A stretch of 14,108 bases of DNA. It comes from Actinomycetes bacterium (lineage in GTDB: Bacteria; Actinomycetota; Actinomycetes; Actinomycetales; Actinomycetaceae). Positions within the stretch are counted from its first letter, which is position 1. Every line of letters starts with the position of its first letter. The stretch covers positions 1 to 14,108 of the forward strand of contig JAFAAX010000188.1 of NCBI GenBank assembly GCA_023426345.1, in the 5' to 3' direction. Shown here in pieces: positions 6,901 through 13,153 of this stretch. A model generated the notes under the pieces. That model saw only the letters and a list, made by a program, of their open reading frames with translations, did no database searches and had not been told where the DNA came from. The translations under genes and the position numbers were made by a program.

Positions 6901-7466
6901 AGAACGCCCTCACGCGGTTCCAGGACGTCGAGATCGCGGCGATCGTCGGGGGAGAGGAGTCGATGAGCGACCGCGTGGTCCGCATCGCGGGCCTCGTCTC
7001 CGCGGTGCAGACGAAGGTGACCAAGCAGGGCAACCCGTGGGCGATCGCGACCGTCGAGGACCTGTCGGGCTCCATCGAGGTCCTGTTCTTCCCGCGCTCC
7101 TACGAGACGATCCAGGCGTCCCTGGCTCCCGACATCATCGTCCAGGTCGAGGGCAAGGTGAACGTCCGCGACGACCAGGTGTCGGTCTACGGCCAGTCGA
7201 TGACGATCCTCAACCTGCGCGACGACCAGGACGTGCCCCTCGACCTCGAACTGGCGGCCAGCCGCTGCACCGCGGACCTCCTCACCGAGCTGCGCGGCTG
7301 CCTGGAATCCTTCCCCGGCGATTCCCCCGTCCGCCTCCATCTCCGCCAGCCGGGGCGCACGACGGTCGTCGAGCTGGACCCGCGGCTGCGCGTCACCCAG
7401 ACCAGCGCCTTCTTCAGCCAGGTCAAGGCGATCGTCGGCGTGGGGGGCGTCCTCACGCAGGTGTGA
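3921..7466 (+). CDS. dnaE: DNA polymerase III alpha subunit (replicative, DnaE1 type)
   Basis: This is the catalytic subunit of the replicative polymerase; 1181 residues is full length for DnaE1. The N-terminal PHP domain (1-280) keeps all nine metal ligands by alignment from memory with Mycobacterium DnaE1: H9, H11, D18, H43, E68, H103, C154, D222 and H224. Proofreading by PHP rather than a separate epsilon subunit is therefore likely. The polymerase core shows GPGRGSGVGSMVAYAMGI, the catalytic Asp cluster PDIDVDFD (416-423), the third Asp in KMDFLGLRNLT (D581), and FNKSHAAGYGLVSYW. A helix-hairpin-helix region lies near 850-925, a clamp-binding motif QFDLF at 940-944 and an OB fold near 1020-1090 (VRIAGLVSAVQTKVTKQGNP). 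The start is the only one matching the family N-terminus (HLHNHSEYSMLDG). It probably has its own leaderless promoter. The 3' end overlaps the opposing S4 gene by 14 bases. Confidence 0.98.
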   Translation: MADSFVHLHNHSEYSMLDGAARITPMVEEAARLGQPAIGLTDHGYLFGAYEFYTACQKAGIKPIIGLEAYVTPGTSRFDRHKVTWGEAWQRSDDVSAGGAYNHLTLLAHSTEGMLNLFRLGSRASTEGQFGKWPRADKELLEEYHEGLIVFTGCPSGAVQTRLRLGQWDEALREAAELRDIFGPENFYVELMDHGIEFERRTQKDLLRLARELDAPLVATNDAHYVKKEDAGIQDALLCINSGSRLSDPDRFQFDGTGYYIRPSDEMRAVWSELPQACDSTLEIAERCDVHFTTTDEGANYMPDFPVPEGEDKTSWFIKEVDSGLTQRFPDGVPDQVRTQAEYEESVIVQMGFPGYFLTVADYINWAKDQGIRVGPGRGSGVGSMVAYAMGITELNPLDHGLIFERFLNPERVSMPDIDVDFDERRREEVIDYVKRKYGEDRISQVVTYGRIKTKQALKDSARILGKDFKMGEQLTKALPPAVMGKDISLKGIFAPEDPRYAEAAEFRKYYEENPDTHEVVEKALGLEGLTRQWGVHACAVIMSSHALTDIIPIMKRPQDGAIITQFDYPTCEGLGLLKMDFLGLRNLTVISDALDNIALNGKEPLDIDHVRLDDTTTYEMLARGDTLGVFQLDGSGMRELLKLMRPDNFEDITATNALYRPGPMGANSHTNYALRKNGRQEITPIHPELKDSISDILETTYGLIIYQEQVMQIAQRVAGYSLGRADILRRAMGKKKKYILDAEFDGFRAGMIEHGYSQECVQALWDILVPFSGYAFNKSHAAGYGLVSYWTAYLKANYPTEYMAALLTSTKENKDRRALYLAECRHMDITVLPPDVNASMGTFAPDGRDVRFGLASIQNVGQNVVDAIIAARREKGAFTSFQDFLDKVPSVVCNKRTIQSLIKAGAFDSLGHTRRALLARCDEAVDAVTDVKRNEAVGQFDLFGALGGEATEVAAGFAIEIPDLPEFDRRHKLAEEREMLGLYVSDHPLRGIENALTRFQDVEIAAIVGGEESMSDRVVRIAGLVSAVQTKVTKQGNPWAIATVEDLSGSIEVLFFPRSYETIQASLAPDIIVQVEGKVNVRDDQVSVYGQSMTILNLRDDQDVPLDLELAASRCTADLLTELRGCLESFPGDSPVRLHLRQPGRTTVVELDPRLRVTQTSAFFSQVKAIVGVGGVLTQV

Positions 7467-7686
7467 CGCGGGCGGCGCGGACCCCCTGGGGCGCGTCGAC
7501 GCGCACGACATCGCCGATCGCCAGGGTGTGGCCGCGCCGCGTCTCGGTCACGCCGTTGACGCTGACGTCGCCGTCCTGGACGAGCTCCCGGGCTTGCGCC
7601 CCGTCCTCGGCCAGCCCCGCGAGCTTGAGGAACTGGCCGAGTCGGATGGCGCCGGTCACGGGCACGGCCTCCGCATCGTGTGTCAT
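7453..7686 (-). CDS. Small S4-domain RNA-binding protein (YbcJ-like)
   Basis: The product has 77 residues, nearly all one S4 domain: IRLGQFLKLAGLAEDGAQAR (14-33), then ELVQDGDVSVNGVTETRRGHTL with the S4 turn VSVNG and the closing strand IGDVVRVD. S4 domains bind structured RNA; YbcJ-like proteins are thought to work with ribosomal RNA, but no enzymatic domain is present and the target is unknown. The gene follows the aldolase gene on the minus strand with 12 bases between, so the two are probably co-transcribed. No clear Shine-Dalgarno precedes the ATG at 7686; the bases CACACT end 6 bases before it, a possible leaderless -10. Its stop lies 14 bases inside the convergent dnaE gene. Confidence 0.85.
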   Translation of the reverse strand: MTHDAEAVPVTGAIRLGQFLKLAGLAEDGAQARELVQDGDVSVNGVTETRRGHTLAIGDVVRVDAPQGVRAARVTPA

Positions 7687-7698
7687 GAGCCCAGTGTG

Positions 7699-8586
7699 TC
7701 AGGTGGCCGACGCCGCCGCGATCTGGTCGATGGACGCGGCGAGCGTCGCGGAGAACTCCGCGTCGGACTGGTCGGCGCGCAGCCCCTCGAGGAGGGCTCG
7801 GGAGAAGGAGGCGATGAGCCCGTGGTTGCGGGCGAGCCGCGCGCAGGCCTCGTCCCGGCTGTACCCGCCCGACAGGGCGACGACGCGGACGACGCGCGGA
7901 TCCGACAGCAGCGGCGCGTAGAAGTCCGGCCTCACGGGGATCGTCAGCTTGAACATCACGCGCTGCCCGTCCTCCAGGGCGTCCAGGCCCGCGCGGATCT
8001 CGGTGAGGAGGATCGTCTCGGCGACCTCGCGGTCGGGGGCGTGGATGTCGACCTCGGGTTCGAGGATCGGGACCAGCCCGTGCGCGAGGACGGAGCGGGC
8101 CAGCTCGAACTGCTGGTCGACGATCGTGCGGATCCCCAGCGTGTGGGGCTCCAGGATCACCGAGCGCTCCTTCGTCCCGAAGATCCCGCCCTCCACGGCG
8201 CGGTCGAGCACCGCGTCGAGGTCGGGGATCGGCTTCATCGGCCGGACGGCGTCAGTCGGCTCCTCCAGCCCCTTGTCGATCTTGAGGATCGGGACGACGC
8301 CCACGCGCTCCCAGAGGTAGCGCGCCGTGGGCATCCCCTCGATCTCGGAGTCCATGGTCCGCTGGAACAGGATGGCCGCGAGGATGTGCGCGGACGTGAA
8401 CGCGGGATCGGTGATCACCCGGGTCCGCATCCGGTGGACCAGGTCGAACATCTGCTCCTCGTCCTGCCAGGCGTCCGGAGAGACCCCGTAGTTCGCCAGC
8501 GCGCGCGGCGTCGAGCCGCCGGACTGGTCGAGAGCCGCGATGAAGCCGGGATCGCGGGCCATCCGGTTCAGTTGTTCCTCGTTCAC
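7699..8586 (-). CDS. fba: Fructose-1,6-bisphosphate aldolase, class I
   Basis: This glycolytic/gluconeogenic enzyme cleaves fructose 1,6-bisphosphate into dihydroxyacetone phosphate and glyceraldehyde 3-phosphate through a Schiff base, without metal. The product has 295 residues from the GTG at 8586, matching the bacterial (Staphylococcus-like) class I family. The N-terminus MNEEQLNRMARDPGFIAALD is diagnostic, followed by QSGGSTPRAL (21-30), LFQRTMD (73-79), ILEPEVDIH (174-182) and VMFKLTIP (210-217). K213 fits the Schiff-base lysine (position 212 in the Staphylococcus enzyme, from memory). ALSGGYSRDEAC (237-248) supplies the phosphate site. The frame stays open upstream to an ATG at 8691, but those 35 residues do not resemble the family, and the GTG has a strong GGAGGGAG six bases before it. 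Most actinobacteria use a class II aldolase; whether this genome also has one cannot be seen here. Confidence 0.95.
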   Translation of the reverse strand: MNEEQLNRMARDPGFIAALDQSGGSTPRALANYGVSPDAWQDEEQMFDLVHRMRTRVITDPAFTSAHILAAILFQRTMDSEIEGMPTARYLWERVGVVPILKIDKGLEEPTDAVRPMKPIPDLDAVLDRAVEGGIFGTKERSVILEPHTLGIRTIVDQQFELARSVLAHGLVPILEPEVDIHAPDREVAETILLTEIRAGLDALEDGQRVMFKLTIPVRPDFYAPLLSDPRVVRVVALSGGYSRDEACARLARNHGLIASFSRALLEGLRADQSDAEFSATLAASIDQIAAASAT

Positions 8587-8592
8587 GAGTCG

Positions 8593-8600
8593 CTCCCTCC
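8593..8600 (-). promoter_or_regulatory. Strong ribosome binding site of the aldolase gene
   Basis: Read on the minus strand this is GGAGGGAG, with 6 bases to the GTG at 8586. It selects this GTG over the longer in-frame start at 8691. Confidence 0.8.
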
Positions 8601-8652
8601 TGCCCACGTCGCCGCCCAGCGCGGCGCCGCCCCTCCAGTTTAGGAGATCGAG

Positions 8653-8658
8653 ATCATA
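8653..8658 (-). promoter_or_regulatory. Candidate -10 box of the aldolase-S4 operon
   Basis: TATGAT on the minus strand is one of the few AT-rich hexamers in the spacer and is a 5 of 6 match to TATAAT. It would give a leader of about 60 bases. No good -35 stands 16-18 bases upstream. TAAACT (minus strand, 8637-8642) is an alternative -10. Confidence 0.45.
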
Positions 8659-8684
8659 CCGGCGTCCGTTCCGCGGCCGCCGGC

Positions 8685-8713
8685 TCGGCATCCGCCAGGC
8701 GACCTCCTAGGCT
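8685..8713 (+). promoter_or_regulatory. Candidate leaderless promoter of the his operon
   Basis: TCGGCA (8685-8690, 4 of 6 to TTGACA) and TAGGCT (8708-8713) are exactly 17 bases apart, and the -10 ends 6 bases before the hisD ATG at 8720. Transcription would therefore start on the A of the start codon. There is no Shine-Dalgarno before hisD, which agrees. With no leader, a leader-peptide or T-box attenuator in front of this operon is excluded if this is the main promoter. Confidence 0.55.
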
Positions 8714-8719
8714 GGGCCC

Positions 8720-10045
8720 ATGAGACGTCTCGATCTGCGGGGGGCCGTTCCCGGGCCCGCCACCCTGCGCGCCGTCCTGCCGCGCGCCGCCGTGGACACC
8801 GCCGCCGCCGCGCAGACGGTCCGCCCGATCCTCGACCGGGTGCGCGACCAGGGCGCCGAGGCCCTGTACGCCCTGGACGAGCAGTTCGACCACGTGAGGC
8901 CCGCCCGCCTGCGGGTCCCGGCGGAGGCCCTGTCCGCCGCCCTGGAGGGGCTGGACCCGGCGGTCCGGCGCGCCCTGGAGCTGTCGATCGCGCACAACCG
9001 GGAGGGTCACCGCCTGCAGGTGCCCTCGCCCGCGTCGGTCGAGGTGATCCCCGGTGGCGTCGTCTCGCAGCGGTGGGTCCCCGTCGCCCGCGTCGGCCTC
9101 TACGTCCCCGGCGGGCTCGCCGTGTACCCGTCCTCCGTCGTGATGAACGTCGTGGCCGCCCAGGTCGCGGGCGTCGGCTCGATCGCCCTGGCCTCCCCGC
9201 CGCAGGCGGCCTTCGGGGGGACACCCCACCCGACGATCCTGGCCGCGTGCGCCCTGCTGGGCGTCGCGGAGGTCTGGGCCGTCGGTGGCGCCCAGGCCAT
9301 CGGCGCGCTCGCCTACGGGTTCGAGGACGGGGCCGACGTCTGCGAGCCCGTCGACGTCGTGACGGGCCCGGGCAACATCTACGTCGCGGCGGCCAAGCGC
9401 CTGGTCCGCGGTGTCGTCGGGATCGACGCGGAGGCGGGCACGACGGAGATCGCCGTCCTGGCCGACGCCTCCGCGGACCCGGATCTGGTGGCCGCCGACC
9501 TCATCAGCCAGGCGGAGCACGACCCGGCGGCCGCGTCCGTGCTGGTCACGGACTCTCCCGCCCTGGCGGACGCCGTCGAGGCCGCCATCCCGGGCCAGGC
9601 GGCGGCCACCCGCCACACGGAGCGCATCCTCCAGGCCCTGTCCGGCCCGCAGTCCGGGATTGTCCTGGTGGACGACGTGGAGGCCGGGCTGCGCGTCGTC
9701 GACGCCTACGCGCCCGAGCACCTCGAGGTCCAGACCCGCGCGCCCGCGGCCGTGGCGGCCCGGGTGCGCAACGCCGGGGCGATCTTCGTCGGCCCGTCCT
9801 CGCCGGTGCCGCTGGGCGACTACATGGCCGGCTCCAACCACGTCCTGCCCACGGGCGGCACGGCCCGGTTCTCCAGCGGGCTCAACGTCCTCCAGTTCCT
9901 GCGCTCCCAGCAGGTCGTCGAGTACTCCGCCGACGCTCTGGCGCAGGTCGCGGCCCCCCTGGAGGCGCTGGCCGAGGCCGAGGACCTGCCCGCCCACGGC
10001 GCGGCCGTGCGCCGGCGGGTCGCGCGCGCCGGGGACGCCTCATGA
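8720..10045 (+). CDS. hisD: Histidinol dehydrogenase
   Basis: HisD catalyses the last two steps of histidine synthesis, oxidising L-histidinol to L-histidine with two NAD+ and a Zn ion. The product has 441 residues, the usual length. Zn ligands and catalytic residues are all present when aligned from memory to the E. coli enzyme: Q264 and H267 in ISQAEHDP, the base pair E333-H334 in YAPEHLEV, D367 in LGDYMAGSNH and H426 in LPAHGAAV. Other family marks are RVGLYVPGGLAVYPSSVVMN, AVGGAQAIGALAYG and DVVTGPGNIYVAAAKR (the NAD-binding side). It is first in the his operon, divergent from the aldolase gene, with a leaderless-type promoter. Its stop overlaps the hisC ATG by four bases (ATGA), so translation is coupled. 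Confidence 0.97.
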   Translation: MRRLDLRGAVPGPATLRAVLPRAAVDTAAAAQTVRPILDRVRDQGAEALYALDEQFDHVRPARLRVPAEALSAALEGLDPAVRRALELSIAHNREGHRLQVPSPASVEVIPGGVVSQRWVPVARVGLYVPGGLAVYPSSVVMNVVAAQVAGVGSIALASPPQAAFGGTPHPTILAACALLGVAEVWAVGGAQAIGALAYGFEDGADVCEPVDVVTGPGNIYVAAAKRLVRGVVGIDAEAGTTEIAVLADASADPDLVAADLISQAEHDPAAASVLVTDSPALADAVEAAIPGQAAATRHTERILQALSGPQSGIVLVDDVEAGLRVVDAYAPEHLEVQTRAPAAVAARVRNAGAIFVGPSSPVPLGDYMAGSNHVLPTGGTARFSSGLNVLQFLRSQQVVEYSADALAQVAAPLEALAEAEDLPAHGAAVRRRVARAGDAS

Positions 10046-11163
10046 GCGTCGTGCTGCGCGAGGACCTCGAGGGGCTCCAGCCCTACGGGGCGCCGCAACT
10101 CGACGTCCCCGTGCGCCTCAACGTCAACGAGAACCCGTACCCGCCCTCGGAGGCCGTCGTCGCCGACATCGCGGCGTCCGTCGCGGAGGCGGCCCGCGGG
10201 CTCAACCGCTACCCCGACCGCGACTTCGCGGAGCTGCGCGCCGCGCTCGCCGACTACCTGGGCGTCGAGTCCGGCGTGCGCGTGCCCGCCGAGCAGATCT
10301 GGGCGGCCAACGGCTCCAACGAGGTGATGCTCCAGCTCCTCCAGGCGTTCGGCGGCCCGGGGCGCACCGTCGCCTCCTTCGCGCCCACCTACTCGATGTA
10401 CCACGAGTACGCGCGCGACGCGAACACGCGGTGGGTGGTGGGCGCGCGCGGCGACGGTTTCGCGCTGGACGTCGACGAGGTCGCGCGGGTCCTCGGCGCG
10501 GAGCGTCCCTCCGTCCTGCTGCTGGCCAGCCCCAACAACCCGACGGGCACGGCCCTGGAGGCGGCGGACCTGGCGCGCGTGCTGGACCTCGCGCGCGGGT
10601 CCGGGCCCGTGGTCCGCGGGGCGCCCTCGGACACGCTGGTCGTCGTCGACGAGGCCTACGCGGAGTTCCGGCGGGACGGCGTGCCCTCGGCGCTGGAGCT
10701 CCTGGCCGACCACCCGCACCTCGTCGTCTCCCGGACGATGTCGAAGGCGTTCGGCATGGCGGGCCTGCGCCTGGGCTACGCGGCCGCCGCGCCGGAGATC
10801 GTCGACGCCCTCATGCTCGTGCGCCTGCCCTACCACCTCTCCGCCACGACGCAGGCGACGGCGTGCGCGGCGCTGCGCCACCGCGATGAGCTCATGGCGC
10901 AGGTCGCCGGGCTGCGCGAGGAGCGCGACCGGCTGGTCGACTGGCTGCGCGCGGGGGGGTGGAGGGCCGCCGATTCGGACGCGAACTTCGTCCTGTTCGG
11001 GACGTTGCCCGATCGCGACGTCGTGTTCCGTGGTTTGCTGGACCGGGGCGTCCTCATCCGCGTCGTCGGCCCGCAGGGCTGGCTGCGCGTGTCCGTGGGG
11101 AGCCCGCACGAGATGGCGGCGTTCCGAGCCGCCCTGGTCGAGGTGACGGGAGAGGCGACGTGA
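10042..11163 (+). CDS. hisC: Histidinol-phosphate aminotransferase
   Basis: This PLP-dependent enzyme transfers an amino group from glutamate to imidazole-acetol phosphate, giving histidinol phosphate. The product has 373 residues of fold type I. Motifs in order are RLNVNENPYPPS (substrate end), LNRYPDRDFAELR, AANGSNEVMLQLLQAFGGPG (cofactor phosphate loop), LLASPNNPTGT, VVVDEAYAEF with D203 and Y206, and SRTMSKAFGMAGLRLGY with K235 as the Schiff-base lysine. RVSVGSPHEMAAF near the C-terminus carries the substrate-carboxylate Arg. The frame is open well upstream inside hisD, but the family start is the ATG overlapping the hisD stop. A G7 run (10953-10959) lies in the C-terminal part but the frame is intact. 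The stop overlaps the hisB start. Confidence 0.96.
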   Translation: MSVVLREDLEGLQPYGAPQLDVPVRLNVNENPYPPSEAVVADIAASVAEAARGLNRYPDRDFAELRAALADYLGVESGVRVPAEQIWAANGSNEVMLQLLQAFGGPGRTVASFAPTYSMYHEYARDANTRWVVGARGDGFALDVDEVARVLGAERPSVLLLASPNNPTGTALEAADLARVLDLARGSGPVVRGAPSDTLVVVDEAYAEFRRDGVPSALELLADHPHLVVSRTMSKAFGMAGLRLGYAAAAPEIVDALMLVRLPYHLSATTQATACAALRHRDELMAQVAGLREERDRLVDWLRAGGWRAADSDANFVLFGTLPDRDVVFRGLLDRGVLIRVVGPQGWLRVSVGSPHEMAAFRAALVEVTGEAT

Positions 11164-11765
11164 GCGGGACACGGGTGGCGGTCATCGACCGCGAGACGTC
11201 GGAGTCGACGGTCCACGTCGAGATGGATCTGGACGGGACGGGCGTCACGGACATCCAGACGACGGTGCCGTTCTACGACCATATGCTCACCGCCCTGGGG
11301 AAGCACTCCCTCATCGACTTGCGGGTCCGGGCGTCGGGCGACACCGACATCGACGTCCACCACACCGTCGAGGACACGGCGATCTGCCTGGGACTGGGCC
11401 TGCGGGAGGCCCTCGGGGACAAGCGCGGCATCCGACGCTTCGGCGACGCCACCGTGCCGCTCGACGAGGCGCTGGCCCGCGCGGTCGTCGACGTCGCGGG
11501 ACGGCCCTACATCGTCCACGAGGGCGAGCCGGCCGGACAGGAGTACCACCTCATCGGCGGGCACTTCACCGGCTCCCTCACGCGGCACGTCCTCGAGTCC
11601 CTCGTGTTCAACTCCGGGATCTGCCTCCACATGACGCTGCTGGCCGGCCGCGACCCCCACCACATCGTCGAGGCCCAGTTCAAGGCCCTCGCCCGGGCCC
11701 TGCGCGCGGCGGTCGAGCCCGACCCCCGCGTGCACGGGATCCCGTCGACGAAGGGCTCGCTGTAA
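11160..11765 (+). CDS. hisB: Imidazoleglycerol-phosphate dehydratase
   Basis: HisB dehydrates imidazole glycerol phosphate to imidazole acetol phosphate in a Mn-dependent 24-mer. This is the single-function form (201 residues) without the histidinol-phosphate phosphatase domain of E. coli; that step must be encoded elsewhere. The metal motifs are PFYDHMLTALGKHS (H41, H49), DVHHTVEDTAICLG (H67, H68, E71), the loop PLDEALARAVVD, GGHFTGSLTRHVLES (H143) and HHIVEAQFKALARAL (H167, H168, E171). The start is a GTG overlapping the hisC stop (GTGA), with GGGAGAGG (11148-11155) upstream. The open frame further upstream lies inside hisC and does not match the family. It ends with TAA, whose bases are shared with a TAACAT box. 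Confidence 0.96.
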   Translation: MSGTRVAVIDRETSESTVHVEMDLDGTGVTDIQTTVPFYDHMLTALGKHSLIDLRVRASGDTDIDVHHTVEDTAICLGLGLREALGDKRGIRRFGDATVPLDEALARAVVDVAGRPYIVHEGEPAGQEYHLIGGHFTGSLTRHVLESLVFNSGICLHMTLLAGRDPHHIVEAQFKALARALRAAVEPDPRVHGIPSTKGSL

Positions 11766-11768
11766 CAT
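11763..11768 (+). promoter_or_regulatory. Possible internal -10 box between hisB and the unknown gene
   Basis: TAACAT overlaps the hisB stop codon and would start transcripts about 30 bases before the unknown gene. No matching -35 is visible, so support is weak. It would allow the second half of the operon to be expressed apart from hisDCB. Confidence 0.25.
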
Positions 11769-11804
11769 GGGGCGGCCCGTCCGGGGCGCGCTGAAGGAGC
11801 GGTG

Positions 11805-12470
11805 ATGAGCGAGCACGACGACATCGACCGGGAGTTCCAGGACCTCATCGCCCAGTTCGACGAGCCGGCGCTGATCCCGCCCGAGGGCGACCTGTCCGAT
11901 CTCGGGCGCCTGCCCGTCGAGGGGCAGGACCTCGACACGCCCGTCGACGAGTCCCTCCACCTGGAGGGCGGGCGCCTGTCGGTGGGGCTGGTCCTGGCCC
12001 CCGTGTCCTCTCCGGAGGCCCTCCACGCCCTGCTCGGGCTGGCGGGCGTCGGCGAGGCCGTCGTCAGCCTGCGGCCCTGGACCGGCGTCTGGCTGCGCGT
12101 CGAGACGGTGCCCACCGCCGAGGACGAGATGGACGAGCTCCTGGGCGGCGGCCGGGCGATGCCGCCCGCCGTCGACCGCGTCGCGCGCGTCGTGTCCCGC
12201 CTGTCCCGCTACGGCGCCGTCGCGATGATGTCCTGGCTGGTCGAGGGCGAGGGCGTCGAGCCGGGCGTGTCCGGCCAGATCAGCGCCCGCCGCTACGTGC
12301 GCGGCGAGCCCGAGGACGACATCCCCGCCGGCGTCCTCCTGGGGGCCATGCCCCCCGCCACGGAGGATCTGCTGCTCGGGCGCACCACGCCCGCCGACTA
12401 CCCGGACTCGGTGTCCTCCGACGGCACCGTGCGCCGCCGCGGGCCCCTGGGCTGGTTCCGACGGAGGTGA
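11805..12470 (+). CDS. Uncharacterised protein in the his operon, between hisB and hisH
   Basis: I do not recognise this 221-residue protein. Residues 1-45 are strongly acidic (SEHDDIDREFQDLIAQFDEP start it). Residues 48-150 look folded, with alternating strands and helices (RLSVGLVLAPVSSPEALHAL, AVVSLRPWTGVWLRVETV, then VDRVARVVSRLSRYGAVAMMSW), and the tail is basic (RRRGPLGWFRRR). No membrane segment, signal peptide or cysteine is seen. AAGGAG (11794-11799) lies five bases before the ATG at 11805; a GTG directly before it (11802) would add one residue but is too near the RBS. Similar-sized unknown genes occur in this operon position in other actinobacteria, as far as I recall. Its stop lies within the RBS of hisH, so translation is probably coupled. 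A structural or regulatory partner of the histidine enzymes is possible but untested. Confidence 0.85.
   Translation: MSEHDDIDREFQDLIAQFDEPALIPPEGDLSDLGRLPVEGQDLDTPVDESLHLEGGRLSVGLVLAPVSSPEALHALLGLAGVGEAVVSLRPWTGVWLRVETVPTAEDEMDELLGGGRAMPPAVDRVARVVSRLSRYGAVAMMSWLVEGEGVEPGVSGQISARRYVRGEPEDDIPAGVLLGAMPPATEDLLLGRTTPADYPDSVSSDGTVRRRGPLGWFRRR
12463..12470 (+). promoter_or_regulatory. Near-perfect ribosome binding site of hisH
   Basis: GGAGGTGA, fully complementary to the usual 16S rRNA 3' end, lies seven bases before the hisH ATG. It contains the stop codon (TGA, 12468-12470) of the preceding gene, so ribosomes ending there can restart on hisH. Confidence 0.8.
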
Positions 12471-12477
12471 CGCGCCG

Positions 12478-13104
12478 ATGACCCCGCCCCGCATCGCCGT
12501 GCTCGACTACGGCTCCGGCAACGTCCGCTCCGCCTGCCGGGCGCTGGAGCGCGTCGGCGCCGACGTCGCGCTGACGGCGGACCCCGGCGCCGTGCTCGGG
12601 GCCGACGGCCTGGTGGTCCCCGGCGTCGGCGCCTTCGCCGCCGTCATGGACCAGCTGGCGGCCGTCGACGCCCCGCGTCTGATCGGGGACCGGCTGGCCG
12701 GCGGACGGGCCGTCCTGGGCGTGTGCGTGGGCCTCCAGGTGATGTTCGAGCGCTCCACGGAGAAGGGCGATCACGCGGGGCTGGGGAGGTGGCCGGGCGC
12801 CGTCGAGCGCCTGCGCGCCCCCGTCGTCCCCCACATGGGCTGGTCCGAGGTCGAGCCCCCCGCCGGCTCGCGCCTGTTCCGCGGCATCGAGGACCAGCGC
12901 TTCTACTTCGTCCACTCCTACGGCGTCCTCACCGACCCCGCGGCCGGCCGGGCGGGCGGGCCGCTCGCCACGTGGGCCGAGCACGGGACCCGCTTCGTCG
13001 CGGCCGTCGAGGACGGACCGCTGTGCGCCACCCAGTTCCACCCGGAGAAGTCCGGGGACGCCGGCGCGGCGCTCCTCACGAACTGGCTGGACTCCCTGTC
13101 CTGA
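12478..13104 (+). CDS. hisH: Imidazole glycerol phosphate synthase, glutaminase subunit
   Basis: HisH is the glutaminase that feeds ammonia to HisF for ring closure of imidazole glycerol phosphate and AICAR release. The product has 208 residues of class I amidotransferase fold. The N-terminus IAVLDYGSGNVRS is typical, followed by the VVPGVGAF loop (46-53). The nucleophile is C83 in VLGVCVGLQVMF, and the other triad members are H188 and E190 in QFHPEKSG. The loop PHMGWSEVE carries Ser where most HisH proteins have Asn (GWN). FYFVHSYGV matches the family. hisF, its obligate partner, is not in the window. A strong RBS precedes the ATG. A 49-base gap with a small hairpin separates it from hisA. 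Confidence 0.96.
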   Translation: MTPPRIAVLDYGSGNVRSACRALERVGADVALTADPGAVLGADGLVVPGVGAFAAVMDQLAAVDAPRLIGDRLAGGRAVLGVCVGLQVMFERSTEKGDHAGLGRWPGAVERLRAPVVPHMGWSEVEPPAGSRLFRGIEDQRFYFVHSYGVLTDPAAGRAGGPLATWAEHGTRFVAAVEDGPLCATQFHPEKSGDAGAALLTNWLDSLS

Positions 13105-13110
13105 CCGCCC

Positions 13111-13129
13111 CGTCCCGCGCGCCGGGACG
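13111..13129 (+). other. Small hairpin between hisH and hisA
   Basis: CGTCCCG (13111-13117) and CGGGACG (13123-13129) form a perfect 7-bp stem with a 5-base loop, in the longest gap inside the his operon after the one following hisB. No T-run follows, so it is not a standard terminator. A role in mRNA processing or stability is possible; a chance GC hairpin cannot be excluded. Confidence 0.4.
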
Positions 13130-13153
13130 CCCTCGTCCCCGGAAAGGCCCCCG

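Noticed and set aside
7528..8643. Plus-strand open frame of 371 codons opposite the aldolase gene
   Set aside because: Reverse shadow of the class I aldolase, whose minus-strand frame matches its family end to end.
8587..8691. 35-residue extension of the aldolase to an ATG
   Set aside because: The extension has no family likeness, covers the promoter region, and the GTG at 8586 has a strong RBS and the diagnostic N-terminus.
8587..8719. T-box or histidine leader-peptide attenuator before hisD
   Set aside because: No run of His codons, no T-box sequence and no terminator-like stem with a T-run; the likely promoter leaves no leader.
10953..10959. G7 run in hisC as a frameshift or phase-variation site
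   Set aside because: The frame is intact on both sides and the C-terminal motif (RVSVGSPHEM) is in frame; seven G is not exceptional in DNA this GC-rich.
8654..12494. Several long minus-strand open frames opposite hisD, hisC, hisB and the unknown gene
   Set aside because: These are shadows of the plus-strand genes, without family motifs, and they overlap one another.
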